Assembly: GCF_003315595.1 (NCBI RefSeq)
Contig: NZ_QNQU01000018.1
Span: forward strand, 1-64,000
Direction: 5' to 3'
DNA from: Pedobacter miscanthi
GTDB lineage: Bacteria > Bacteroidota > Bacteroidia > Sphingobacteriales > Sphingobacteriaceae
Length of the DNA stretch: 64,000 bases
Made by a program: the position numbers and the translations under genes. Positions 17,246-26,386 of this stretch are shown one piece after another. The notes under the pieces are model-generated. The model did no database searches, was not told the DNA's origin, and was given only the letters and a program-made list of their open reading frames with translations. Every line of letters begins with the position of its first letter. Position 1 is the first letter of the stretch.

Positions 17246-18610
17246 ACATTTTAACAGTATACTCACCAATACCAAACAGGCAATATCGGCGGTTAAACCA
17301 TAATGAAAAGCAAGTTGTGTACTCTTTGTATGGTCAATCACATAATAAAATAAGCCACCGATAATACAGATGCCCAAAGCCGATGCGGTTTGTTGTATAG
17401 TGGAGTAAATACCTGCTGCAGCGCCTGCAAATTCAGAAGGCATTCTCCTCAGGGTAACATTAAGTAATGACGGCAAAACCAAACCATTCCCCAATCCGTA
17501 AAGTGCCTGAAGTATAAACAAGGTAATTGCGCCAACACCTGTTTTAAAGTAGAAAATCTGCAGGCCAAAGGTTAATACAATAATAACTATCCCAACCTGC
17601 ATTACCGGTGTACCATATTTTGGCAATAATCTGGCCGCCACAATTGAAGTGAACGTAAACAATAATCCCGGTGCCACAAAATATAAACCAGAAACTAATG
17701 GGCTTAAACCAAGTCCGTTCTGCAGAAAAACAGCACTCATCAGCAGGTAACAGGTATGCATCATAAAATGAAAAAGTACTGCTAACAAACCGATATTAAA
17801 ATCGCGGAAACCAAACAATGCTTCATCAATCAATGGACTTTTACCTGCAGCTTTCTTTTTACGCTGGTTAATGAAAAAGAAAACAAATATCAACCCTGAT
17901 AATACCAGCAAAGCAAAACTCCACCATGGCCAGCCTGATTCGCGCCCCTGGATAAGTGGATAAATCAGGCTGAACAATGCCAGTGTTAATATACCCACAC
18001 CAGAAATATCCATTTTAGTTTTTTGATGCCTGACCGTTTCAGGAAGATACCGGTGCGCTGCCCATAATGAAGCCAGGCCAATGGGTAAATTAACCAGAAA
18101 GATCAACCTCCAGCCCGCTACAAAAAAATGTCCACCCGAAAAGTAACCGCCTAAAACCTGTCCGATGATGGAAGCCAGCCCCAATGATATGCCAAACCAG
18201 CCAATCGCTTTCGACCTTTCCGAAGGATCGGTAAATAAAACCTGTATAAAAGCAATTGCTTGCGGAACCATAAAAGCAGCGCTAACGCCCTGTAAAAAAC
18301 GCACCATATTTAACTGGGTAGCGGTTTGCGAAATACCACATAAACAGGAAAATATGGTAAATCCCACCATTCCCCAAAAGAAAATACGTTTTCTTCCGTA
18401 GTGGTCTCCCATCCTGCCGCCGGTAATTAAAAAGGAAGCATAACCCAACAGGTAACCTGCAATTACCAGTTGTATCTGCGCATCACTGGCATGTACGCCA
18501 GTTTTTATCGAAGGAATGGCAACGTTGATAATAAATACATCGATAACCGATAATAATGGTGCGGTTAACACAATGAAGAGCGCCAGCCACGGAGAAACTG
18601 TTTTGTTCAT
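17222..18610 (-). CDS. MFS drug exporter, DHA2 (EmrB/QacA) family
   Basis: A 462-residue inner-membrane proton antiporter with about 14 helices. GGRMGDHYGRKRIFFWG is the loop 2-3 MFS motif and FLQGVSAAFMVPQAIAF the motif C-like helix of the DHA2 exporters, and there is a long central loop with NQRKKK. Its start overlaps the TetR stop by four bases (ATGA), so the two form a repressor-exporter operon controlled by the palindrome at 19176. The exported compound is unknown. Confidence 0.9.
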   Translation of the reverse strand: MNKTVSPWLALFIVLTAPLLSVIDVFIINVAIPSIKTGVHASDAQIQLVIAGYLLGYASFLITGGRMGDHYGRKRIFFWGMVGFTIFSCLCGISQTATQLNMVRFLQGVSAAFMVPQAIAFIQVLFTDPSERSKAIGWFGISLGLASIIGQVLGGYFSGGHFFVAGWRLIFLVNLPIGLASLWAAHRYLPETVRHQKTKMDISGVGILTLALFSLIYPLIQGRESGWPWWSFALLVLSGLIFVFFFINQRKKKAAGKSPLIDEALFGFRDFNIGLLAVLFHFMMHTCYLLMSAVFLQNGLGLSPLVSGLYFVAPGLLFTFTSIVAARLLPKYGTPVMQVGIVIIVLTFGLQIFYFKTGVGAITLFILQALYGLGNGLVLPSLLNVTLRRMPSEFAGAAAGIYSTIQQTASALGICIIGGLFYYVIDHTKSTQLAFHYGLTADIACLVLVSILLKCLPKKVKP

Positions 18611-19164
18611 ATTAATTGACTGATAAGGGTACCTGCTTTTTCCAGATCGCTGGTATTGTGAAAGATTGCCGTACCAACCAATGCTCCATCGCTTAATAAT
18701 ACCACCATATCGGTTAAAGCTTCGTTAGTAAGGATCTGCCTGTGACCCGATGCTGCCACAACTTTGGCAATATAATCGTGCATTTTCTGTTTGAGTACCC
18801 TGATGTGTTTGCGCAGCTCATCATCGCCTGCTTCAAGTCCTGCATTTGCTTTTAACAATGCGCAACCACTTAACCCGTTCTTTTTTTGATTGGCGATCCG
18901 GTAATCGATCAATCCGGTAATGCGTGCTTTGGGATCGCTGATTTTAGCCAGATAAACATCCGCACCAACAAACCACTCGTTTACAAAACGATCAAGGTAA
19001 GCGGCCAGCAGCTCAGCTTTAGAACTGAAATGATAGTAAAATGAGCCTCGCGCTATGGCTGCTTCCTCAATAATCTGGTTGATGCCAGTTTGTTTGTAAC
19101 CCTGTTCGTAAAATAAGCGTCCAGCCGTATCCAATAGCCGTTGCCTGAGGTTGTTTTCTTTCAC
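18607..19164 (-). CDS. TetR/AcrR-family repressor
   Basis: A 185-residue repressor. The N-terminal HTH (residues 8-55, YKQTGINQIIEEAAIARGSFYYHF) is followed by a helical ligand-binding domain with a TetR_C_13-like VGADVY segment. The start codon is GTG at 19164; no ATG fits the HTH start. It overlaps the exporter gene by four bases, and a perfect 12+12 inverted repeat lies 12 bases upstream of the start, so autoregulation is likely. Confidence 0.9.
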   Translation of the reverse strand: MKENNLRQRLLDTAGRLFYEQGYKQTGINQIIEEAAIARGSFYYHFSSKAELLAAYLDRFVNEWFVGADVYLAKISDPKARITGLIDYRIANQKKNGLSGCALLKANAGLEAGDDELRKHIRVLKQKMHDYIAKVVAASGHRQILTNEALTDMVVLLSDGALVGTAIFHNTSDLEKAGTLISQLI

Positions 19165-19175
19165 GTAACGAAAGT

Positions 19176-19205
19176 ATATATTTAGACAGACTAGTCTAAA
19201 TATAT
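19176..19205. promoter_or_regulatory. TetR operator, perfect inverted repeat
   Basis: ATATATTTAGAC (19176-19187) and GTCTAAATATAT (19194-19205) are exact complements around the spacer AGACTA. The core TTTAGAC-N6-GTCTAAA is the usual shape of an AcrR/QacR-like site. It is 12 bases from the GTG of the repressor gene. Confidence 0.8.
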
Positions 19206-19240
19206 TTTAAAATATTAGAATACTTCAACAAAACCATGTA

Positions 19241-19324
19241 TTACATTGAGTCTCCCGCTGAAAAATCGGGACAAGTTGTCGAAAGACCTTACACAGTATT
19301 ATGGAAGATCCTCCGACAACTTAG
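19241..19324. repeat. Palindromic intergenic element
   Basis: After TCCCGCTGAAAAATCGGGAC there is an imperfect inverted repeat, AAGTTGTCGAAAGACCTT against AAGATCCTCCGACAACTT (about 19272-19323). It fills the interval between the TetR operator and the hydrolase stop. It may also end transcription of the hydrolase gene, but no clear T-run follows. Confidence 0.55.
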
Positions 19325-19382
19325 GATGGATAATTTTATGTCTGCAATGCAATCCTTTCATAGAAAGCGATTATAATCGGCT

Positions 19383-20351
19383 TTATTTCGGCAGCGTTGC
19401 CAAAAATTTTAAGATTTCCTCTCCTATTTCCTTTACATGGGTTTCTAATGCAAAGTGGCCGGTATTATAAAATTTAACCGTTGCATCCGGAATGTCTCTT
19501 TTATAAGCTTCGGCACCTGGTGGCAGAAAGAAAGGATCTTTATTTCCCCACACGGCTAAAAATTTTGGTTTACGGTTTCTGAAATACTCCTGAAATTTAG
19601 GGTATAATGCTACGTTGGTTTTATAATCTTTTAAAAGATCTAATTGTATCTCGGTAGATTCCGGACGATCGAGAAAATGTTGATCCAGTGTATAGGATTC
19701 GGGCGCAATTAATGTTGTATCGCTAACACCAGTAAAATATTGAAATTTTGTTCCTTCAGGCGTAAGAAATGACTTCAATGCCTCCCTGTTTTCCTGTGTA
19801 TCATGCTCCCAGTATTTCTGGATGGGGTTCCAGCCCGAACTTAAACCTGCTACATAAGCATTACCATTTTGTGAGATGATACCGGTAATTTTCTCCGGAT
19901 TGGCAAGCGCTAAACGGAAACCGGTTGGAGCGCCATAATCGAATACGTAAATGGCAAATCTTTTAAGACCCAGGCCATCTACAAAGGACTGCATGGTTTT
20001 GGCCAGGTTATCAAAGGTATAGGCAAATTTGGTTCTGTCGGGAGCATCCGAATAGCCAAAGCCTGGCAGATCAGGGGCAATAACGTGGTATTTTTCCATC
20101 AAAATCGGGATTAGTTCGCGGAACATGTGCGATGAGGTTGGATAACCATGCAAAAGTAATATAGTTGGTGCTCCCGCCGGACCAGCTTCACGGTAAAAAA
20201 TGCTTTGACCGTTGGCATTTATCCTTCGGTAATGAATAGACCGTGCATTATCTGCCTGGTTGTTAGTGTTAATACTTGACTGTGCCATGATGTTTGAATT
20301 TGTTAATAAACCGCTCACTAGCAGTAAAGCGGCAAATGTTAATTTTTTCAT
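19383..20351 (-). CDS. Exported alpha/beta hydrolase, epoxide hydrolase/dehalogenase-like
   Basis: A 322-residue secreted or periplasmic hydrolase. The signal peptide is residues 1-24 (ending SNIMAQ). LLLHGYPTSSHMF forms the oxyanion hole, and the nucleophile elbow VFDYGAPTG has Asp rather than Ser, as in epoxide hydrolases and haloalkane or fluoroacetate dehalogenases; the catalytic His is in NTGHFALETH. ATG 20351 follows AAGGAAA and is preferred to a TTG at 20369. It is divergent from a LysR gene over a 85-base AT-rich gap that holds a palindrome. Confidence 0.85.
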   Translation of the reverse strand: MKKLTFAALLLVSGLLTNSNIMAQSSINTNNQADNARSIHYRRINANGQSIFYREAGPAGAPTILLLHGYPTSSHMFRELIPILMEKYHVIAPDLPGFGYSDAPDRTKFAYTFDNLAKTMQSFVDGLGLKRFAIYVFDYGAPTGFRLALANPEKITGIISQNGNAYVAGLSSGWNPIQKYWEHDTQENREALKSFLTPEGTKFQYFTGVSDTTLIAPESYTLDQHFLDRPESTEIQLDLLKDYKTNVALYPKFQEYFRNRKPKFLAVWGNKDPFFLPPGAEAYKRDIPDATVKFYNTGHFALETHVKEIGEEILKFLATLPK

Positions 20352-20387
20352 TTTCCTTTTTTTTATCAAAAGTAGACGCTACATTTG

Positions 20388-20402
20388 ATCATTCAAAATG
20401 AT
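20388..20402. promoter_or_regulatory. Candidate LysR binding site
   Basis: ATCATT-CAA-AATGAT is a perfect 6-bp inverted repeat between the divergent hydrolase and LysR genes. A second ATCATTAAATATGAT lies at 20423-20437, next to the LysR start. Two such sites in a divergent spacer fit LysR-type control. Confidence 0.55.
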
Positions 20403-20436
20403 TTATATAGATTATATATATCATTAAATATGATTT

Positions 20437-21321
20437 ATGAACACCAACGATCTTAATTTATTTGAGGCTGTGGCCCATCACGGTAGTTTTACCAGGGCTG
20501 CCGAAGCCATGTTTACTGTACAATCTAATGTTACGGCGAGGATTAAAAACCTGGAAGAAGAATTTGGTGTACCATTATTTACCCGGAGCAACCGTAAAGT
20601 AGAACTTACTGCTGCCGGCGAAACCCTGATTCGTTACAGCAAGCAGTTAAATCACCTGATAGATGAGGCGAAACGTGCTATCGGCAAAAGCGAAGTGATA
20701 AAAGGGCAGATTAAAATAGGTGCGTTGGAAACGATGATGACGATTAAAGGCCCTGAACTGATTAATGAACTGGCGCACAAATTCCCTTATGTAGACCTGG
20801 AATTTAAATCGGCGATGCGTTCGGCATTGATCAGTGATGTTATGAATTACAGACTTGATGCCGCTTTTGTACCTGCTCCTCTGGATATTCCAGAATTAGT
20901 GCAGTTAAGGGTAAAGGATGAGGAAATTGTGGCCGTAGCACCTGCAGATTGTAAAAACCTGGATGATTTGCTGAAACGAAATCCATTAAAGGCAATTGTT
21001 TTTGATCAGGGCTGTGTTTTTAGGGCCAGGCTCGAATCGTGGCTGGTGAGTAAAGGTGTTTCGCAATACCATAAAACAGTAATGAATTCGATTGAAGGGG
21101 TTGTAAATTTTATCGAATCGGGCATTGGATTTAGTTTTTTGCCACACGAAATCATAACCTCATTTTATGGTAGCCGAAAAATTAAAACTTTTGCTATCCC
21201 AAAGGAACTGGCTATGATGAGAACGCTTTTGGTTTACAGAAAAGATGTACCGCCATCCCCTGCTTTAAAAGCGTTTATCAGTCTTTATGAAGATACCGGG
21301 AACCCGTTATCTCGGTCGTAG
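20437..21321 (+). CDS. LysR-family transcriptional regulator
   Basis: A 294-residue regulator: winged HTH at residues 3-62 (FTRAAEAMFTVQSNVTARIKNLE), linker helix, then a periplasmic-binding-like effector domain from about residue 88 (IKIGALETMMTIKGPELI). Close in style to YofA/CynR-type activators. It is divergent from the alpha/beta hydrolase, which is its likely target. ATG 20437 directly follows the AT-rich operator region. Confidence 0.9.
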   Translation: MNTNDLNLFEAVAHHGSFTRAAEAMFTVQSNVTARIKNLEEEFGVPLFTRSNRKVELTAAGETLIRYSKQLNHLIDEAKRAIGKSEVIKGQIKIGALETMMTIKGPELINELAHKFPYVDLEFKSAMRSALISDVMNYRLDAAFVPAPLDIPELVQLRVKDEEIVAVAPADCKNLDDLLKRNPLKAIVFDQGCVFRARLESWLVSKGVSQYHKTVMNSIEGVVNFIESGIGFSFLPHEIITSFYGSRKIKTFAIPKELAMMRTLLVYRKDVPPSPALKAFISLYEDTGNPLSRS

Positions 21322-21330
21322 CGGAGAGAT

Positions 21331-21830
21331 TTATGAGGGGAAAGTATCAGCTTTTTATCCTGCAGATTACGCGGATATTGCAGATTGAGTTGTATAATGT
21401 TAAATTAGCCACGGAGGCACAGATTTACACGGAATTATATAGCACCCGTCTTCTCGGTAATAGTGGAAAACTCTGTGAGGGAAATGTTTCAGCTATTTTT
21501 CTCCCGCAGATTATGCGGATATTGCAGATTGAATTGTATGATGTTAATTTAGCCACGGAAGCACGGATTTACACGGAATTATATAGCACCCGACTTCTCG
21601 GTAATAGTGGAAAACCCTGTGAGGGAAAAGTATTAGCTATTTTCTCCCGCAGATTACGCGGATGTAGCAGATTGAGTTGTATGATGTTAAATTAGCCACG
21701 GAAGCACGGATTTACATGGAACTTTATATAGCAGCAGTCATCTCTATAGTAACAGAGAGAGTTGTGAGGTAAAAGTATCAGTTATTTTTCTCCCGCAGAT
21801 TACACGGATATTGCAGATTTGAATTACATT
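21331..21830. repeat. 143-146-bp tandem repeat, three units plus a partial
   Basis: GCAGATTACGCGGATATTGCAG-like words begin at 21362, 21506, 21649 and 21795. Units contain TAGCCACGGA(G/A)GCAC, ATTTACACGGAA and TTCTCGGTAATAGTGGAAAA. One unit is close to 48 codons, so a plus-strand frame stays open for 120 codons, but I judge it an accident of the repeat. It fills the 562 bases from 21322 to 21883, with no other gene seen. Confidence 0.85.
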
Positions 21831-21883
21831 AATTTTTTGCCTTCATCGTAAATTTTGTGATTAATCTTTCTTTAGTGAAGAGT

Positions 21884-22795
21884 TTAATTCATACTCCTGA
21901 ATTCTACCGGCGTTTTTCCGGTTTTCTGTTTAAAGAGTTTGTTAAAATACTGGGGATATTCAAAACCCAATCGGTATGCGATTTCTGCAACAGAACCATC
22001 GCTGTTTAACAGCATGTTTTTGGCTTCTTCGATTAAATAAAGATGGATATGGTCTTGCGTATTTCTACCTGTTTCCTTTTTAAGCAGATCGCTCAGATAG
22101 CCTGGCGATAAATGCACCTGTTCGGCCAGGAATTTTACCGAAGGTAGCCCTTGTTCTTTGAGCTGGTTATTTTTAAAATAGCCACTTAATATTTTTTCTA
22201 TCTGTGCCACTACCGAGTTATTGGAGTTTTTCCTGGTAATGAATTGCCTGCCATAAAAACGTGAGCAATAATTTAAAAGCAACTCGATGGTGGAAACAAT
22301 AATTGCCTGACTGTGCGCATCAATGTTCTCCTGAAGTTCGATGTCAATTTTTGTTACGGTTTCGTACAGGATCTGCTTTTCCTTTTCTGATAGGTGGAGC
22401 GATTCAGACATTTGGTAAGAAAAGAAGCTGTAATCCTTCATTTTATCATTTAAAGAAGTTGCCCTGATCAGATCAGGATGGAAAAATAACCCCCAACCCA
22501 TCATTTCAGGCGATTCTTCCACATCATTATCTAGCTCAAGGATTTGTCCGGGAGCCATGCAGATTAAACTGCCATCCTGAAAATCGATAAGTTTACGGCC
22601 ATACTTAATGTTGTTCCTATTGTAGTTTTTGAAAATCAGCGTATAGAAATCTGCCGAAATCCTTGTTTCACCGTTTATCTGTTCATTTACCCTGCTAAAA
22701 TCAACAACGGCAATGAGTGGATGATGGATTTTTTGATCCAGTTGAAAAAACTTAAACACATCCGAAACAGTTTGCAAATGGATAAATACGCTCAT
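21884..22795 (-). CDS. AraC-family transcriptional regulator
   Basis: A 303-residue regulator with an N-terminal sensing region and C-terminal double HTH (about residues 200-300): LAEQVHLSPGYLSDLLKKET and SVAEIAYRLGFEYPQYFNKLF then KTPVEFR. It lies 87 bases downstream of an SDR gene on the same strand and is the probable regulator of it. Confidence 0.88.
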   Translation of the reverse strand: MSVFIHLQTVSDVFKFFQLDQKIHHPLIAVVDFSRVNEQINGETRISADFYTLIFKNYNRNNIKYGRKLIDFQDGSLICMAPGQILELDNDVEESPEMMGWGLFFHPDLIRATSLNDKMKDYSFFSYQMSESLHLSEKEKQILYETVTKIDIELQENIDAHSQAIIVSTIELLLNYCSRFYGRQFITRKNSNNSVVAQIEKILSGYFKNNQLKEQGLPSVKFLAEQVHLSPGYLSDLLKKETGRNTQDHIHLYLIEEAKNMLLNSDGSVAEIAYRLGFEYPQYFNKLFKQKTGKTPVEFRSMN

Positions 22796-22882
22796 TATGA
22801 TTAATTGTTAGGGTAAATATGATAATTTTAGGGGAAATAACGGAGAATAACATGATTTGGATGCCATTCTCCGTTATAGAAA

Positions 22883-23698
22883 TTAAAGTCCAAACTGTGC
22901 TTTCATAGTGCCAATAAACGATTGATCGTCGGCCTGCTGACGGTTTGAGATGATTACTCTGGCATCCTCTCCTGCTGTATACCTTAATTGGTCGCTACCA
23001 TCAGTAGCCGCTTCGTAAATTACATCAGCAACCACACCCGCAGGCGATGCATTTTCGAATAATGCTGGTAAGGCCGTCATTACCTTGCCTACCATAGCTT
23101 GGTACTCCGTATGGCTTTCGTCATTACTGAAATCGAACGAACGGCCCGCAAAATCAGTAGCAATGGCTCCTGGCTCTATGATTTTTACCTTTCCACCAAA
23201 CTGTGCTACTTCGTAACTAAGCGATTCTGAAATACCTTCTACAGCGAATTTGGTTCCGTGATACAAACTGCCCAATGGGAAAGTCATTTTACCTCCGATA
23301 GATGAAATATTAATAATGATGCCGTTTTTATTTGAGCGGAAATGAGGTAAGAGTGCTTTTGTTACATCTAAAAGCCCGATTACATTGGTACTAAACTGGC
23401 GGATAATGTTTTCTCTTGGATAAGATTCTAAAGTCCCATAAGCACCATAGCCGGCATTGTTCAGCAATACATCTATTTTGCCAAATTTCTGGATGCCTTC
23501 ATTTACTGCATTTTCTATCGAAGCCAGATCCAGTACATCGAGTTTGGTTACCCATACATTGTTTAGTGAAGCCAGCTCTGTTGCACTCTCAGGGTTTCTC
23601 ATGGTAGCGATAACATTCCAGCCTTTTGATTGAAATAATTTAGCAGTTGCAGCACCAATACCTGAGCTTGCTCCTGTAATTAAAATTGTTTTGTCCAT
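22883..23698 (-). CDS. Classical SDR oxidoreductase
   Basis: A 271-residue NAD(P)-dependent dehydrogenase. TGASSGIGAATAKLF is the cofactor motif, LLNNAGYGAYG the NNAG motif, Ser in NISSIGG and YHGTK the catalytic Tyr and Lys. The long substrate region after EPGAIATDF is typical of the retinol-dehydrogenase-like branch. The substrate is unknown. It is the first gene of a pair with an AraC regulator. Confidence 0.88.
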   Translation of the reverse strand: MDKTILITGASSGIGAATAKLFQSKGWNVIATMRNPESATELASLNNVWVTKLDVLDLASIENAVNEGIQKFGKIDVLLNNAGYGAYGTLESYPRENIIRQFSTNVIGLLDVTKALLPHFRSNKNGIIINISSIGGKMTFPLGSLYHGTKFAVEGISESLSYEVAQFGGKVKIIEPGAIATDFAGRSFDFSNDESHTEYQAMVGKVMTALPALFENASPAGVVADVIYEAATDGSDQLRYTAGEDARVIISNRQQADDQSFIGTMKAQFGL

Positions 23699-23887
23699 CT
23701 TTTTAAATTTTAAATGATGGTGTAAAGGTCTGTAGCAAAGGCTATCCGTAAATAATACTAATTCAGGTAACTTGTATGCTTTTTACGGATTTGCATAAAC
23801 AACAATATCAATCTTATGCCCATGACGTTGAGAAATTTATTGATTTTGATTAGAGAATTGTTAATTTTCGCCAAAACATCCATTTTA

Positions 23888-24772
23888 ATGAAACAACGAA
23901 AATTTACAGATAAAAGAGTCTTTTTAGTTACACTTCTTGCTTTTTGCCAGGTATTTGCCTTTGCACAAAAAGAAACGGTGAAAGAAAAGTCCTTTGTACT
24001 TGGTGTGATAAATGAAATACAATCAAAAGAATTGGGTGAAAAAAGAACATTGAATATATACTTGCCCGAAGGTTATAATCAGAATGACACTACAAAATAC
24101 CCGGTAATTTACCTGCTCGACGGATCTGCTGATGAGGATTTTATTCATGTAGTGGGCCTTGTGCAGTTTAACAGTTTTGAATGGGTAAATCAGGTGCCGA
24201 AATCGATTGTAGTTGGCATTGCAACTGTTGATCGCAGAAGAGATTTTACTTTCGCAACGACTATTGAAGCGGATAAAAAGAAATTTCCTACTACAGGTCA
24301 TTCCGATCGGTTTATGGCTTTTATAGGTAATGAGTTGCAGCCCTATATCGAAAAGAAATATAAGACCAACTATAATAAAACCATCATCGGACAATCGTTA
24401 GGCGGCTTATTAATTACCGAAATGTTATTTAAAAAACCATCACTATTTAATAATTATGTTATTGTTAGTCCCAGTTTATGGTGGAACAATGGGTCTTTAT
24501 TAAATGAAAAAACAAAAATTGCAGAAAGCAATTTTAATCAGCCCACGCAGGTTTATATTGCCGTGGGTAAAGAAGGACTTACGCCAACAGCAATACCCAG
24601 GGTGATGGAAGTTGATGCCAATCTTTTGGCAGAGAAGATTAAAGAAACGAAGAATAAAAATATAAAAGTTTATTTCGATTATTTGCCACAGGAGAATCAT
24701 GCTACTATTCTGCACCAGGCAGTTTCCAACTCGTTTAGGTTTTTGTATCCTGTAAACACAAAAGAACAATGA
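23888..24772 (+). CDS. Exported esterase of the Esterase D / IroE-like family
   Basis: A 294-residue exported alpha/beta hydrolase (PF00756-type). The signal peptide is residues 1-27 (LLAFCQVFAFA|Q). YPVIYLLDGSADEDF leads the core, GQSLGG carries the nucleophile Ser, and His is in PQENHATIL. Relatives hydrolyse siderophore esters or acyl groups on sugars. ATG 23888 (MKQRKF) gives a clean signal peptide; an upstream ATG at 23816 would add 24 unlikely residues. Its stop abuts the stop of the convergent GNAT gene. Confidence 0.85.
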   Translation: MKQRKFTDKRVFLVTLLAFCQVFAFAQKETVKEKSFVLGVINEIQSKELGEKRTLNIYLPEGYNQNDTTKYPVIYLLDGSADEDFIHVVGLVQFNSFEWVNQVPKSIVVGIATVDRRRDFTFATTIEADKKKFPTTGHSDRFMAFIGNELQPYIEKKYKTNYNKTIIGQSLGGLLITEMLFKKPSLFNNYVIVSPSLWWNNGSLLNEKTKIAESNFNQPTQVYIAVGKEGLTPTAIPRVMEVDANLLAEKIKETKNKNIKVYFDYLPQENHATILHQAVSNSFRFLYPVNTKEQ

Positions 24773-25303
24773 TCAATCCACTTTCAGTTCCAAATGGATA
24801 TCTTCAGGTTCTATAACAAATAATTCCTGATCCAAATCCATTACCGGCACTGCTCCCCTTTTTAAATAAAAATTGATGGTATTTTTGGTAGGTGTAGCCG
24901 AAATATACAATTTATCTGCCCCAAATTTTTTTGCTGCCTGTTTAGATGCCTCTACCATTTGGCTGGCAATCCCTTTACCCTGGTAAAGTTTGCTCACATA
25001 AAGAATATCCATTTTACAATAGTTTTGCAGCAAACCTCTTTTTTTATTTTCTACTGAAGCAACTCCGATCAATTTTTGATTATCAAAAGCTCCGAATACC
25101 TTTCCTCCGGTTTCTAAGAGCTTACGCTGACGACTAATAATTGCTTTGAGTTCGCCTTCCTCAAAGCCCGAAACGCTTTCACGGTGTGGTATAAGTCTTA
25201 ACCGATTCTCCTGAAACTGGTAGACCTCAAAAATCTCTTCCGAACGATCGATTTCATTAATGCAGGATAGCTCCGCTATTTCCAGTGTTCTAATGGCTAT
25301 CAT
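24773..25303 (-). CDS. GNAT-family N-acetyltransferase
   Basis: A 176-residue acetyltransferase. The acetyl-CoA site is YQGKGIASQMVEA (about residue 112), and KLYISATPTKNTINFYLKRG is motif B. The acceptor is unknown. It starts six bases after the aminoglycoside nucleotidyltransferase-like gene and is surely on the same transcript, so a small-molecule or drug acceptor is a fair guess. Confidence 0.85.
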   Translation of the reverse strand: MIAIRTLEIAELSCINEIDRSEEIFEVYQFQENRLRLIPHRESVSGFEEGELKAIISRQRKLLETGGKVFGAFDNQKLIGVASVENKKRGLLQNYCKMDILYVSKLYQGKGIASQMVEASKQAAKKFGADKLYISATPTKNTINFYLKRGAVPVMDLDQELFVIEPEDIHLELKVD

Positions 25304-25309
25304 ATTTGG

Positions 25310-26200
25310 TTAATATATTTGCTTAGCATTTTTGGGAAGCTGTTTAACATGCTGCAAATATTCGGTAATGTATTGATGTTCTGTTAATGGATAAGGTATG
25401 CCAAGCTGTTCAGCAACATGATGCGCCACTTTTTGAAAAAGCTTAATGGTTAAGAATAAAGCATTCCATAATTCAGGAAGTTCGGCACTGCGGTAGGTTT
25501 GGATAAGCTCGTGGTATAGATCTGGTTCAAGGTATTTTTTATAAAACTTTCCATATTTGCCCGGATTTACCGAAAAATGATAACGGAATCCGATGTGCCA
25601 ATCAATCATCTGAATCAGGGCATCATGGATAACATGATGAAAGAGTTGCTTTGTATAGGTGATCTGACCGCGCCAGATGCTTTTCGCTAATCCTGCACTG
25701 GTATACCAAAATTCGTTGCAGCAATCATGAAATGCCCTTACTGAAGGTTTATTTACCAGGTAACTATTTTCACTAGCCGGTGCCAACGCTCTTAAACTGA
25801 TCATATCATCTTTATCCAGCAATAATTTACACAAACTGTCGTCAACAAAACGACTCAAATTTTCCAATGGAACAAGGATCAGGTCAATCCGGTTTCCATC
25901 CATAAATTGCATCAGATAAGAAAATGCTCCTTCCAGTTCAGGCGATGGAGGATAAAGCTCCATATCTTCCGGCATTTGAAGGATCATCCGGTCGCCGAAA
26001 ACATCAATCCAGCTGTGATTATTTAAAAAATTGCTTAAGTTGTTTACCACATAAATGATATCGTAATCCTGAAAAATATCTTGTTCTACATTTGGATTTG
26101 CCCTCGAACCATTGAGTAAAACCGCCCTTATTGCCGGATTTTGATTGGCCACGTCCATAATTAACTGCATCATTTGCTGTTCACTTCTGGTTTTAATCAT
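25310..26200 (-). CDS. Aminoglycoside 6-adenylyltransferase-like protein, ANT(6)/AadS family
   Basis: A 296-residue cytosolic nucleotidyltransferase. LLNGSRANP (Gly31-Ser32-Arg33) with Asp45 and Asp47 in QDYDIIYVV and Asp106 in NRIDLILV give the polymerase-beta-type metal and ATP site. The C-terminal helical half with YHFSVNPGKYGKFYKKYL matches ANT(6) enzymes that adenylylate streptomycin. Chromosomal Bacteroidota homologues are common and their activity on drugs is often weak or untested. It is followed by the GNAT gene. ATG at 26200. Confidence 0.82.
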   Translation of the reverse strand: MIKTRSEQQMMQLIMDVANQNPAIRAVLLNGSRANPNVEQDIFQDYDIIYVVNNLSNFLNNHSWIDVFGDRMILQMPEDMELYPPSPELEGAFSYLMQFMDGNRIDLILVPLENLSRFVDDSLCKLLLDKDDMISLRALAPASENSYLVNKPSVRAFHDCCNEFWYTSAGLAKSIWRGQITYTKQLFHHVIHDALIQMIDWHIGFRYHFSVNPGKYGKFYKKYLEPDLYHELIQTYRSAELPELWNALFLTIKLFQKVAHHVAEQLGIPYPLTEHQYITEYLQHVKQLPKNAKQIY

Positions 26201-26350
26201 ATCGTTTTCTTTGTGTTCTAATTTACTTTTTTTTGATGAATTTAGATTTTAAAGTGTTTTTGAGAAGTTGCATGTGCTTAGTTCATAGTGCTTTGTGTGT
26301 CTGTATGAAATCCTATTCCAGCTAAAAAATCACTAAAATTTTTTATTTCA

Positions 26351-26383
26351 AATAAATAAACGTTAATTAGACGATTATTTATT
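26351..26383. promoter_or_regulatory. Candidate arabinose operator before araB
   Basis: AATAAATAAACGT (26351-26363) and ACGATTATTTATT (26371-26383) are complementary at 12 of 13 positions around TAATTAG. The site ends three bases before the araB ATG. Its place suggests a repressor or an RNA hairpin that hides the start. No arabinose regulator gene is in the window. Confidence 0.6.
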
Positions 26384-26386
26384 GTT

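Noticed and set aside
21333..21695. 120-residue protein with internal repeats
   Set aside because: It is a reading of the 145-bp DNA repeat. The repeat changes frame between units 2 and 3 (143 bases), and the product resembles no known protein.
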